DNA of 64,000 nucleotides from Herpetosiphon geysericola (GTDB taxonomy: Bacteria; Chloroflexota; Chloroflexia; Chloroflexales; Herpetosiphonaceae): NCBI RefSeq assembly GCF_001306135.1, contig NZ_LGKP01000035.1, forward strand, positions 1-64,000, in the 5' to 3' direction. Below, one piece after another: positions 1 to 7,457 of the stretch; positions within the stretch are counted from its first letter, which is position 1, and each line of letters starts with the position of its first letter. Below the pieces are notes generated by a model, which did no database searches, had not been told where the DNA came from, and saw only the letters and a list, made by a program, of their open reading frames with translations. Position numbers and translations under genes: made by a program.

Positions 1-78
1 GCGGCCACGGCGGGTTTTGGTCGGTAAGAGCGGGGCAATTAATGCAAACTGGGCATCGGTCAATTCATGGCGAGCCAT
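1..78 (-). CDS. IS5-type transposase, N-terminal fragment (runs off left edge)
   Basis: The reverse strand encodes 26 residues starting MARHELTDAQFALIAPLLP and remaining open to the window edge. This is the typical N-terminus of IS5-group transposases (the DUF4096-like 'xLTDxQWxxIxPLLP' opening). The ATG at 78-76 is preceded by a good ribosome binding site (caggaggt, 5 bases away). Only the start of the gene is inside the window, so it cannot be said whether the element is intact. Terminal inverted repeats could not be identified from one end alone. Confidence 0.75.
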   Translation of the reverse strand, partial: MARHELTDAQFALIAPLLPTKTRRGR

Positions 79-131
79 AGACACCTCCTGCCGAAGAGTC
101 TACCATGGAATTATCAGACAGAACCTAGGCT

Positions 132-159
132 TTGACATTTACCCATGGCCTCGTATAAT
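132..159 (+). promoter_or_regulatory. Near-consensus sigma70-type promoter next to the IS end
   Basis: TTGACA at 132-137 and TATAAT at 154-159 are separated by 16 bases, both hexamers matching the consensus exactly. It points into the DUF2270 / GH57 / PP2C operon, away from the transposase fragment. The predicted transcription start (about 165-167) coincides with the in-frame ATG at 166, so translation may be leaderless. Whether part of the promoter belongs to the insertion sequence is unknown. Confidence 0.7.
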
Positions 160-165
160 GCCTAT

Positions 166-921
166 ATGCGACCTTCACGTTCGGCCCAACAGGCAGCCCC
201 ACCAGCAGCGATGGTTCATCTCTATCGTGGTTTGATGGATCGCGCAGTCACTTGGCGTTCACGGATCGACACGCCAACTAACTGGGCGGTGGCCATTACG
301 GGCACCGTTGCCAGCTTTGTGCTTGGCGATGCTGATCATCATCATGCCGTTGTGCTGCTGACAATTGTGTTTTGTATGGGCTTTTGGTTTATCGAAGCGC
401 GGCGCTATCGCTACTACGATTTATGGGCTACATGGGTTCGTATCCTCGAAACTGATTATTATGTGCCATTGCTTGGCCAAAATACCCTCGCGGTTGATCA
501 ATATTGGCATAAATTGCTGATTACCGACATGAACACGCCCCATTTTAAGATTTCTACCGTCGAAGCTTTGGGGCGGCGTTTACGCCATAATTACATGGCA
601 ATTTTCTTGTTTTTGCTATTTATTTGGCTGCTTAAGCTGATGATTCATCCGCAGATTACCAATCGGCCATCACTGGAAACCTTCATTTATGATGCCAGTT
701 TGGGGCCGTTCGGTGGCAAATTGGTCATTTTATCGGTCTTAGGCTTTTATGCATGCTTGATTATCATGGCCCTGATTACGATTCCCCGTTGGGGTTCGCG
801 CACCGAGATGGTGGGCCATGAACGGGTGCTGCGCAAGCTCGCGTTGCCAGAAGCCATGCCAGTGGGTAAAGCCAAACGCCGAGGAGGGCGACGTAAATCA
901 TATGGAAAAGCCCACGACTAA
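166..921 (+). CDS. DUF2270 family predicted integral membrane protein
   Basis: About 251 residues with a hydrophilic N-terminus and four hydrophobic stretches: two in the first half (around WAVAITGTVASFVLG and VVLLTIVFCMGFWF) and two in the second (IFLFLLFIWLLKL and the segment around LGFYACLIIMALI). The conserved FWFIEARRYRYYD motif after the second helix is characteristic of DUF2270, a family of unknown function. The reading frame is open from ATG 145, but that codon lies between the -35 and -10 boxes of the promoter at 132-159, so the start must be ATG 166 (leaderless) or ATG 211. The C-terminus is very basic (KAKRRGGRRKSYGKA). The last 20 bases overlap the start of the GH57 gene, so the two are translationally coupled. 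Confidence 0.75.
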   Translation: MRPSRSAQQAAPPAAMVHLYRGLMDRAVTWRSRIDTPTNWAVAITGTVASFVLGDADHHHAVVLLTIVFCMGFWFIEARRYRYYDLWATWVRILETDYYVPLLGQNTLAVDQYWHKLLITDMNTPHFKISTVEALGRRLRHNYMAIFLFLLFIWLLKLMIHPQITNRPSLETFIYDASLGPFGGKLVILSVLGFYACLIIMALITIPRWGSRTEMVGHERVLRKLALPEAMPVGKAKRRGGRRKSYGKAHD

Positions 922-2341
922 CCAGCCAACCGATCTCTGCATTATTATGCATGCTCACGCGCCGTTTGTGCGCCAACCTGGGCCTTCGAGCCATGGCGAG
1001 GAAGAGTTGCATGGCTTGATGGCCGATTGCTATATTCCGCTGCTGCGTGGCCTCGCCGACTTGATTGAGCAAAACAAAGCGGTTAAACTGGGCTTGGCTA
1101 TTAGCCCCATCCTCTTGCATCAATTGAATGATCCCGTCGTGCAAAAGCATATGTTGCATCATCTTGATGAGGCAATTGCCCAGGCCGAGCGCCGCCTCGA
1201 AGCTGCCAAGGGTGGCGATGAACATAGCGCCTACCTGGCGCAATTTTATTTGCAATTGCACCAACGCACCTTACACGTGTTTGAAAAGCAGTGGAGCCGC
1301 AATATTGTGGCCATGACCCGCGAGTTGGTCGAGGCCGAAGCGCTCGAAGTGCTTGGCCATACTGCCACCTATCCCGTGCCGCATTTGTACGATCGGCCAA
1401 CTCTGCGCACCCAAGTGGAAGTTGGCACGATTGCCTTGATGCACATGCTCGGCCAACCCCCAAGCGTCCTCTGGAGCGCCGAAGATCCAGTTACGCCAGA
1501 ATGGGAGCAGATTCTTAAGCCGCTCGATATGCGGGCCTTGGTGGGTACTGCCAACCCTGAATTGCGTGGCCAAGCGCTTTCGTGGCTTTCCGAAGCCCGC
1601 CAAACTGCGGTGATCACGCCTGATCAGCGTTTGTTGACCCATATTCGCTCGGTTGGCTTGGGCTATCCTGGCGATCCATTGTATCGCGCGCCGATGCTAA
1701 TTCCGCTCGATGATGGCATGCTGAGCCGTGATGGCAACGCCTATGATCCGTTTTATGCCTATGCCCGTGCTCGCCAACATGCCCGTCATTTCACTGCCGT
1801 GCTAACTGAAACTGCTAGCAACGGCCAGCCGCTGGTGATTGTGGCCGATATGGAATTGTTTGGCAGCGGCTGGTTTGAGGGTGGGCTGTGGCTGCGCACC
1901 TTGCTCGAAGAATTGCCAAGCCATTTTCGCTTGGTCACCCCAAGCACGCTGCTCAAGCGGCATAAACCAAGCGTCGTTGTGCCACCGCAGCATTTTTCGG
2001 GGATTATTGATGGTCGTTTGAGTGCCGCTCATCGTCAATTGCAAGCTGCGGTTGCTGAATATCCCCAAGCCTATGGCGACCGCGAACAGGTGCTCAACCA
2101 AGCGGCTCGCGAGTTTTTACTGGCCCAATCGGGCGATTGGGATCGTTGGGTTGGTACGCCAGGCGCTGATTATGCCAATGCTCGCCGTAGCGACCACCTG
2201 CAAAAGTTCGATTGGCTGATGCAGTTGTTGCCCCATGAAACCTTGTTGCCAGTTGCAGCCCGTGAATTTGCCGCCTTACAAGAGCGTGACAATCCTTTTC
2301 CCACCCTGAATTATCGGTTGTTTGGGGATTTTGAACGATGA
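902..2341 (+). CDS. Glycoside hydrolase family 57 protein
   Basis: A 479-residue protein of the GH57 alpha-glucan amylase/branching-enzyme type. Visible family signatures in order: HAHAPFVRQPG at residues 17-27 (the N-terminal H-x-PFV motif), the W-S-A-E segment with Glu194 in the place of the GH57 nucleophile, and ADMELFGSGWFEGG with Asp316 in the place of the catalytic acid (canonical form D-x-E-L-F-G-H-W-W-x-E-G; here HW is replaced by SG). It probably acts on alpha-glucan in the cytoplasm, as no signal peptide is seen. The start at ATG 902 is chosen because GAGGAGGG lies about 12 bases upstream; the longer frame from 818 would begin deep inside the DUF2270 gene. It overlaps the following gene by ATGA. 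Substrate (amylase versus branching enzyme) cannot be decided from sequence. Confidence 0.85.
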   Translation: MEKPTTNQPTDLCIIMHAHAPFVRQPGPSSHGEEELHGLMADCYIPLLRGLADLIEQNKAVKLGLAISPILLHQLNDPVVQKHMLHHLDEAIAQAERRLEAAKGGDEHSAYLAQFYLQLHQRTLHVFEKQWSRNIVAMTRELVEAEALEVLGHTATYPVPHLYDRPTLRTQVEVGTIALMHMLGQPPSVLWSAEDPVTPEWEQILKPLDMRALVGTANPELRGQALSWLSEARQTAVITPDQRLLTHIRSVGLGYPGDPLYRAPMLIPLDDGMLSRDGNAYDPFYAYARARQHARHFTAVLTETASNGQPLVIVADMELFGSGWFEGGLWLRTLLEELPSHFRLVTPSTLLKRHKPSVVVPPQHFSGIIDGRLSAAHRQLQAAVAEYPQAYGDREQVLNQAAREFLLAQSGDWDRWVGTPGADYANARRSDHLQKFDWLMQLLPHETLLPVAAREFAALQERDNPFPTLNYRLFGDFER

Positions 2342-3141
2342 CGACCTACACTTGGCTGGGCCACAACCAGCCCCATCTTGATACGCTGTTCGTTCATGAC
2401 CTTGGTTCGATGGTTTTTGCAAGTTTTGGCGGGGTAACTGCCCAAGGTGCGCACAAAAACGAAGATGCCGCTGCAATCTTCATCGATCCTGCTGGGGCAT
2501 GGGAATTGGCTTTGGTGATCGATGCTCATCATTCGGCCCAAAGTGCGCAGCTGATTTTAAACACGGTGGTTGAAGCAGAAAGCCAATTGCGCGATTGCTT
2601 GAACCAACCCTTGAATCAAGCCTTTTTTAGCCTTGATCGGGCTTTGCTCGATTTGTTTCGCAGCAATAGCTTTCGGGCGCGCTGTGCCACAATTCAAGGC
2701 GAAGCATCGTGCCTGTTTGTAGCGCGCAAAGATGAATACGTTTGGTATTGGGCGGTCGGCGATTGCATTGGCTATATTTTTCACCCCAGCATTGCGCGGC
2801 TTGGCGAGATGCAGCTCAATCAACGACGCTTCTACGAATGGATTGGCAATGTGAATACCTGGGATGGCGTGTTGCCCTCGTACTCCACCGGCATTCGTTT
2901 GCTGCAACCTGGCCTTACCACGATGATGCTTACCAGCGACGGCTTGCTCGAATGCGGCAAGCGCCCATTTGAGCAACCAACCACCTTGTATAACACCGTT
3001 TGTTGGCAGCATAGCACTCTGCCCCGCGCCGCCCGCGCCTTGCTCGAACGCGTGCAAACTGAAGGCGGTCGCGATAGTGCAACCGTCATTTTGTGGCAAT
3101 TCGATAGCACATGGGCTGGAATGAATCGCGACTTCCGTTAA
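2338..3141 (+). CDS. PP2C-like protein serine/threonine phosphatase
   Basis: A 267-residue protein with the PP2C (PPM) layout: KNEDA with metal-binding Asp43, IDAHHS with Asp62 where typical members have DGMGG, TSDGLLE with Asp201, and RDSATV with Asp246. All four metal-coordinating aspartates can be matched, but the glycine-rich loop after the second one is changed to AHHS, so activity should not be taken for granted. There are no membrane segments. It begins inside the stop of the GH57 gene (ATGA overlap), indicating co-translation, and may control glycogen/alpha-glucan metabolism or simply share its promoter. Its stop overlaps the stop of the convergent SRPBCC gene. Confidence 0.75.
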   Translation: MTTYTWLGHNQPHLDTLFVHDLGSMVFASFGGVTAQGAHKNEDAAAIFIDPAGAWELALVIDAHHSAQSAQLILNTVVEAESQLRDCLNQPLNQAFFSLDRALLDLFRSNSFRARCATIQGEASCLFVARKDEYVWYWAVGDCIGYIFHPSIARLGEMQLNQRRFYEWIGNVNTWDGVLPSYSTGIRLLQPGLTTMMLTSDGLLECGKRPFEQPTTLYNTVCWQHSTLPRAARALLERVQTEGGRDSATVILWQFDSTWAGMNRDFR

Positions 3142-3605
3142 ACTCCAAGCGTTTGTTGGTATGCCTGCTCAAGCGTTTGTTTGAGAATGGCGAAATGGGT
3201 GACAACTTGGCCGACTAAGATTGTTTGAAAAAGCGGGGCAACCAAACGCAACCACAGCGGCAAAAAGCGAATCTGGCTGCGCATCGTGAAGGTGGTTAAG
3301 CCATCCTGCTCGCTAAATTCATAGCGCACCAGACAGATCATTACGCCATGCGAGGTAATTGTGAACTCCATCGACTCATGCGGCGTGTAGGCTGTGATTT
3401 CGATCAACGATGAAAATTGTAGCGCGCCAACGCTGGCAAATTGCTCGTAGATTGCGCCCATGCCATGGCCGCAAATTCGCTGCGACGAGGCAAGCGATGG
3501 CCACCATTCAGGATCATGTTCGAAGTCGCTGATATAGCCAAAGCAAAACGCTGGGGGGGCGGTAATCGAGCACGTATTTACAAATGAAACGTGACCAATA
3601 GGCAT
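3138..3605 (-). CDS. SRPBCC (polyketide cyclase/START-like) family protein
   Basis: About 155 residues with an N-terminal strand, then PPAFCFGYISDFEHDPEWWPS, the helix-and-tryptophan pattern of SRPBCC proteins (usually 'vF.yisD..n.peW.p'). Later come alternating beta strands and a long C-terminal helix ending in LKQTLEQAYQQ. Proteins of this type bind small hydrophobic ligands; no specific ligand can be assigned. An upstream GTG at 3620 is in frame, but it overlaps the likely ribosome binding site (GTGGAG), which sits 9 bases before ATG 3605, so 3605 is preferred. The gene is monocistronic in appearance, separated by 24 bases from the next minus-strand gene. Confidence 0.7.
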   Translation of the reverse strand: MPIGHVSFVNTCSITAPPAFCFGYISDFEHDPEWWPSLASSQRICGHGMGAIYEQFASVGALQFSSLIEITAYTPHESMEFTITSHGVMICLVRYEFSEQDGLTTFTMRSQIRFLPLWLRLVAPLFQTILVGQVVTHFAILKQTLEQAYQQTLGV

Positions 3606-3629
3606 AAATTTATTCTCCACAAAACAAGC

Positions 3630-4409
3630 TCACTCCGCTTGCAAGGCGTCGTTGGCCAAGCGTTCAATCAAGCTGCGCATGCTGGGATCGACCTGGGTAT
3701 GCTGGGCCAAAAATTCGACAATTGCCAAGGCTGAGGCTGGGCTATGCTGATAGCCTTGCACCCATGCAGCCAGCAACGGCTTCAATTGTGGCAAGCGTTG
3801 CTCAATGCGGCGTTCGTTGGCAAAAACATCGCCAGCAGCAAGCCCAAATTGTGGCCATGTGCCAATTAATTCTAGCACCCGATCGACCGCAAAATGTTGG
3901 ATAAAGCGCTGCGCCGAAAGCCACTCGCCACGCTGATAGCGACATAAACCAATATACAAACAGGTTAATGCTTCGCCCAACAACCATGCAGGCTGCTGCC
4001 GATTGGAGGTTGGGAGCGCAAGCTGTGGTAAGGCAATTGTCGCATCAACATGGGCTGCTTGCCAAATAATCTGGCCTGGCGCAAAGGGAATATTGGGCAA
4101 TTCTGCTGGCTCGAACACCGCAAACTCACAAAAAATCTCGTCACTATAGAGCAGTTTATAGCCATCGACGGTATTTTGAAAGGCATAACTAATTGGCTGA
4201 ATCGCCGCTAGCCAACTAAGATCATTCAGAAATTGGGCTTTGCTGCCAGGTTCTACGATCGCAAAAAAATCCAGATCCGACCATTGATCAAGTCGTTCGC
4301 GTTCCAAGCCAACCGAGCCAAGCCCGATTAAGGCCAAGCCATGGCCAGTTGCTGCCAGCGCTTGGCCAATCGCAGCTAAGCGCTCTAAAATTTGTTGGGG
4401 GGTAGGCAT
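3630..4409 (-). CDS. Nucleotidyltransferase-fold protein
   Basis: 259 residues. The N-terminal region holds the minimal nucleotidyltransferase signature G31-S32 followed by SDLDFF with Asp45 and Asp47 (GS...D-x-D), and a later acidic strand (around CEFAVFEP) that could supply the third carboxylate. The C-terminal half is helical and resembles the substrate-binding helical domains of antibiotic nucleotidyltransferases and related proteins. The substrate is unknown. ATG 4409 has GGAGG six bases upstream. It lies just downstream of the membrane glycosyltransferase gene on the same strand (16-base gap), so the two may be co-transcribed. Confidence 0.65.
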   Translation of the reverse strand: MPTPQQILERLAAIGQALAATGHGLALIGLGSVGLERERLDQWSDLDFFAIVEPGSKAQFLNDLSWLAAIQPISYAFQNTVDGYKLLYSDEIFCEFAVFEPAELPNIPFAPGQIIWQAAHVDATIALPQLALPTSNRQQPAWLLGEALTCLYIGLCRYQRGEWLSAQRFIQHFAVDRVLELIGTWPQFGLAAGDVFANERRIEQRLPQLKPLLAAWVQGYQHSPASALAIVEFLAQHTQVDPSMRSLIERLANDALQAE

Positions 4410-4425
4410 GGCGCGCCTCCATCAA

Positions 4426-5751
4426 TTAACGTTTCTGATAAATAATCATGCGATCAGGAATGCTGTAGAGTTGCTGCCATTGGCTTTGATCGCGAAAGCC
4501 AGCTGCTGGCCAGCCCATGCGGGCTGAATAATGCTGATCCCACACGACCAACGTGCCCGATTGCATTGTTTCGAGCTTGGGCACGCTCCACCAAAGTTTA
4601 TTGGGCGCTTGGAGTGGTAATTTTTGAAAATAGTAAAACCAGACGTGGGTTGCATAGACTGGTTGCGCTTGCGGTTGGTTTTGGGCAATCCAACGTTGGG
4701 CTTCAAGGCTCGCTTGGGCCTCAAGATCAACCGGAATCGGACGCAATTTGGCGGGCAAACTCAAGGCAACCAACACAAACACTGCTACCAACGGCCAGAA
4801 AATTTGGGCTGGGCCAACCCAGCGATTGAGCGCTGTCTGGACAATCTCAAGGCCTTGGGTTGCCCAGATAGCAACCACAAAGGCAAATGGGAGCAGAAAA
4901 TAACTGTAACCGCCTGATGCAAACAAGCCAAAGCGATAGATCACCACGTGGCTCAGCAGATAGACCACGCTGGGCCAAACAACGACCCAAACTTGGCGCT
5001 TACGCCAGCTCCAAGCTGCGGTAGCAACCACCAAAACGACCAATGGCCAACCAATGCCTGCCAATAAATCTGGGCCGAAGTGCCACCAAGTGCCCGAGCC
5101 ATAGAAATCGGTTGGTTTTGGCTCGAAGAAAATCATCCATGGCCGATTGCCCAATACTAGCCAACACAACCCATAATAAACCAGCATTGGCAAGCCACTA
5201 AGCAAACCTGAGCGCCAATCACGCTGTGCTAGCCGATAGAGACCCCAAAGGCCAAGCAGCAATAGGCCTTCGTGGCGCATTAATGGCAAACAGCCAATTG
5301 CCAGCGCGGCCCAAAGCCAACGCCGATTGAGGCTCGCATAGGCAGCCAAACCCAAACAAACAGCATAGGGCAAGACGGTTGTCGCATAGGCAAATTGGCT
5401 GACCCACGGCTGAAGATAGACAAACAAGGGCACAAGATACCAATAGCGCAGCCCTACTTGGCGTGCAATCAACAGATAAAGCCCAGCAGTGAGCGCGGTC
5501 ATGAGCACCGCAAAGGCCCGCGCCACATACAAACCACCAAGGGCTGCTGGCATATAAAAAAGCGTGTTGCCAAAGCGGCCCCATGTATCCAACACAAAGG
5601 CTGGCTGCTGCCAAGCCCGTTGCGAGATCACAATATGGCCAACTTCATCTTGCACAATCGTGCTCAGTGGCGAAAAATAGGCCAACATGCCAATCCATAC
5701 CGAACCAAGCACAATTAGGATGCCACTTATCAGCCAATAGCGCCGCTGCAT
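4426..5751 (-). CDS. Membrane glycosyltransferase-like protein (GT39/GT-C type)
   Basis: 441 residues with about 10-11 hydrophobic segments. After the first helix it carries QDEVGH with Asp35-Glu36, which matches the acidic D-E motif in the first extracytoplasmic loop of GT-C enzymes that use lipid-linked sugars (ArnT/PMT-like). The C-terminal 100 residues are soluble and probably extracytoplasmic. The sugar and acceptor are unknown. Start ATG 5751 has GGAGGA upstream; the frame extends to 5832 but without a ribosome binding site. Confidence 0.7.
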   Translation of the reverse strand: MQRRYWLISGILIVLGSVWIGMLAYFSPLSTIVQDEVGHIVISQRAWQQPAFVLDTWGRFGNTLFYMPAALGGLYVARAFAVLMTALTAGLYLLIARQVGLRYWYLVPLFVYLQPWVSQFAYATTVLPYAVCLGLAAYASLNRRWLWAALAIGCLPLMRHEGLLLLGLWGLYRLAQRDWRSGLLSGLPMLVYYGLCWLVLGNRPWMIFFEPKPTDFYGSGTWWHFGPDLLAGIGWPLVVLVVATAAWSWRKRQVWVVVWPSVVYLLSHVVIYRFGLFASGGYSYFLLPFAFVVAIWATQGLEIVQTALNRWVGPAQIFWPLVAVFVLVALSLPAKLRPIPVDLEAQASLEAQRWIAQNQPQAQPVYATHVWFYYFQKLPLQAPNKLWWSVPKLETMQSGTLVVWDQHYSARMGWPAAGFRDQSQWQQLYSIPDRMIIYQKR

Positions 5752-5784
5752 ACAACACTCCTCCAATTTGGGCGATTCAGCCTC

Positions 5785-5845
5785 GTATGGTAGCATACAA
5801 GTCAGCCCTAAGCCGCATAGCAATTGTGTCATCGTATGTCACAAT
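5785..5845. promoter_or_regulatory. Two inverted repeats in a divergent promoter region
   Basis: Between the divergent glycosyltransferase and DUF3291 genes there are two dyads. One is GTATG-N4-CATAC at 5785-5798. The other is ATTGTG-N11-CACAAT at 5823-5845. Either could be an operator. No regulator gene is adjacent, so this is only a candidate site. Confidence 0.35.
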
Positions 5846-5895
5846 GCTGCTGTTTACTAGCAAGCGCATTGCATAGCGTCAAGCAAGGAGGGTTT

Positions 5896-6363
5896 ATGCC
5901 CAGCTATCAGCTTGCCCAACTAAATATTGGCACGATTAAAGCGCCCTTAGATAGCCCATTGATGGCCGATTTTACCAATAATTTGGCTCGGATTAATGCT
6001 CTGGCTGAGGCAAGTGCTGGCTTTGTTTGGCGTTTAAAAGATGATTCTGGCAATGCGACCGATTATCGCCCACTCGACCCGCTGACGATTGTAAATATGT
6101 CGGTTTGGCGCGATCTCGATGCCTTGATGCAGTATGTCTATCAATCAGAGCATGTTGCGCTTATGCGGCGGCGCAGAGAGTGGTTTGAACGCATGGATAC
6201 GGCTTTTATGGTACTCTGGTGGGTTCCAGCAGGCCACGAACCAACTGTTGCTGAAGCCCTTGAGCGTTTGGAGCATTTACGCGCCAATGGCGAGAGCAGT
6301 GCTGCGTTTAGTTTTCGCAAGCCATTTGCCGCACCCGACCAACAGCTTGTAGCTGAGGCTTAA
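5896..6363 (+). CDS. DUF3291 domain-containing protein
   Basis: 155 residues. It opens YQLAQLNIGTIKAPLDSP, the standard beginning of DUF3291 proteins, followed by INALAEASAGFVWRL and later FMVLWWVPAGH. The fold is thought to be related to the dimeric ferredoxin-like (ABM/monooxygenase) group; the biochemical role is unknown. ATG 5896 follows AAGGAGGG. The GNAT gene starts four bases after the stop, so the pair forms an operon. Confidence 0.8.
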   Translation: MPSYQLAQLNIGTIKAPLDSPLMADFTNNLARINALAEASAGFVWRLKDDSGNATDYRPLDPLTIVNMSVWRDLDALMQYVYQSEHVALMRRRREWFERMDTAFMVLWWVPAGHEPTVAEALERLEHLRANGESSAAFSFRKPFAAPDQQLVAEA

Positions 6364-6366
6364 TCA

Positions 6367-6840
6367 ATGCCTGAACTGTATTTACGCCCACTTGAAGAGG
6401 CTGATCTAGCTAGCTTTTTCGCACAGCAACAAGATCCAGTGGCAATTCACATGGCTGCCTTTACTGCCAAAGATCCCAGCGATTATGCTGCGTTTCATGC
6501 GCATTGGCAAAAAATTATGGCCGATAGTAGCATCATCAAGCGGGCAATCATCTGGGATAATCAACTGATTGGCCAGATTGCTCAATTTGAACAATTTGGC
6601 GAACCAGAAGTGACCTATTGGCTTGATCGGCACTTTTGGGGCCAAGGGCTTGCCAGCCAAGCCTTGCACTTATTGCTCAACGAAATTAAGCTGCGGCCAT
6701 TGTTTGCCCGTGTTGCCCAAGATAATCATGGTTCGCTGAAAGTATTAACCAAAGCTGGCTTTCAGATTATTGGCGAAGATTCGGGCTTTGCGAATGGCCG
6801 TGGTTGCGACGTAGCCGAATATGTGCTGCGGCTTGATTGA
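6367..6840 (+). CDS. GNAT family N-acetyltransferase (RimJ/RimL-like)
   Basis: 157 residues with the N-terminal LRPLEEADLASFF strand-helix typical of RimJ/RimL acetyltransferases, VTYWLDRHFWGQGLASQAL (motif A, with the acetyl-CoA pyrophosphate loop G-Q-G-L-A), and NHGSLKVLTKAGFQIIGED (motif B). It transfers acetyl from acetyl-CoA to an unidentified amine. It is the second gene of the DUF3291 operon. Confidence 0.85.
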   Translation: MPELYLRPLEEADLASFFAQQQDPVAIHMAAFTAKDPSDYAAFHAHWQKIMADSSIIKRAIIWDNQLIGQIAQFEQFGEPEVTYWLDRHFWGQGLASQALHLLLNEIKLRPLFARVAQDNHGSLKVLTKAGFQIIGEDSGFANGRGCDVAEYVLRLD

Positions 6841-6892
6841 TTCACCCCACGTTCGAGTTGGTAAGAGTTTGTTTTTTTAGGAGGATAACGCA

Positions 6893-7405
6893 ATGACACA
6901 ACCACCAATGCCACCCCAAGGTAACTATCAATTGCCACCCCAAGGCAACTATCAAATGCCAACCAATCAGCAAGCTGGCGGCAACAAAGCCAAAGCGCTC
7001 TTGATTGGGCTGGCTGCTGTTGTTTTGGGTGCGATTGTTTGGGGCTTATTGGCTTATTTCACCGAACGAATCTTCTTCTATGTTGCTATTTTGATTGGGA
7101 TGGGCATTAGCTATGCGATGATCTCGCCCTTTCGCAAGCCTGTTTCCAAGCCGATTCTTTTTTCCTTAGTCGTGCCAGCAATTCTTTTTACCTTGCTTTC
7201 ATTGGAAATCGGTAGCTTGATTACCTTGGTAATCTTTGTGCAACGTGAGTTAGAGGGTTCAATTCCATTAGGCCAAGCAATTTCGTTTGGCTTCGAGGCA
7301 CTCTTCAGTAGTGAATGGCTCGCCAGTAGCGATCATATTTTGACGGTCGTCTTTGGGGTCTTAGGGGCTGGTTTAGGCTTCTACAATACCTTGAAACGCT
7401 CATAA
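6893..7405 (+). CDS. Small membrane protein with PPQGNYQ repeats, unknown function
   Basis: 170 residues. The first 25 contain a short tandem repeat (PPQGNYQL PPQGNYQM), a proline/glutamine/asparagine-rich cytoplasmic tail common in small Chloroflexota membrane proteins. It is followed by about four membrane segments. No enzymatic motif is seen. ATG 6893 follows AGGAGG. The gene ends at a strong bidirectional terminator shared with pepF. Confidence 0.6.
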   Translation: MTQPPMPPQGNYQLPPQGNYQMPTNQQAGGNKAKALLIGLAAVVLGAIVWGLLAYFTERIFFYVAILIGMGISYAMISPFRKPVSKPILFSLVVPAILFTLLSLEIGSLITLVIFVQRELEGSIPLGQAISFGFEALFSSEWLASSDHILTVVFGVLGAGLGFYNTLKRS

Positions 7406-7415
7406 GCTTAACCTA

Positions 7416-7448
7416 CAAGGCGGGGCTAGTTTAACCAGCCCCGCCTTG
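7416..7448. terminator. Bidirectional intrinsic terminator
   Basis: A perfect 12-bp inverted repeat (CAAGGCGGGGCT / AGCCCCGCCTTG) with a 9-base loop lies between two convergent genes. The flank toward pepF is A/T-rich, but there is no long T tract on either side. It probably ends both transcripts. Confidence 0.75.
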
Positions 7449-7457
7449 GTATTTAAT

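Noticed and set aside
145-165. ATG 145 as the DUF2270 start
   Set aside because: It lies between the -35 and -10 boxes of the consensus promoter and has no ribosome binding site.
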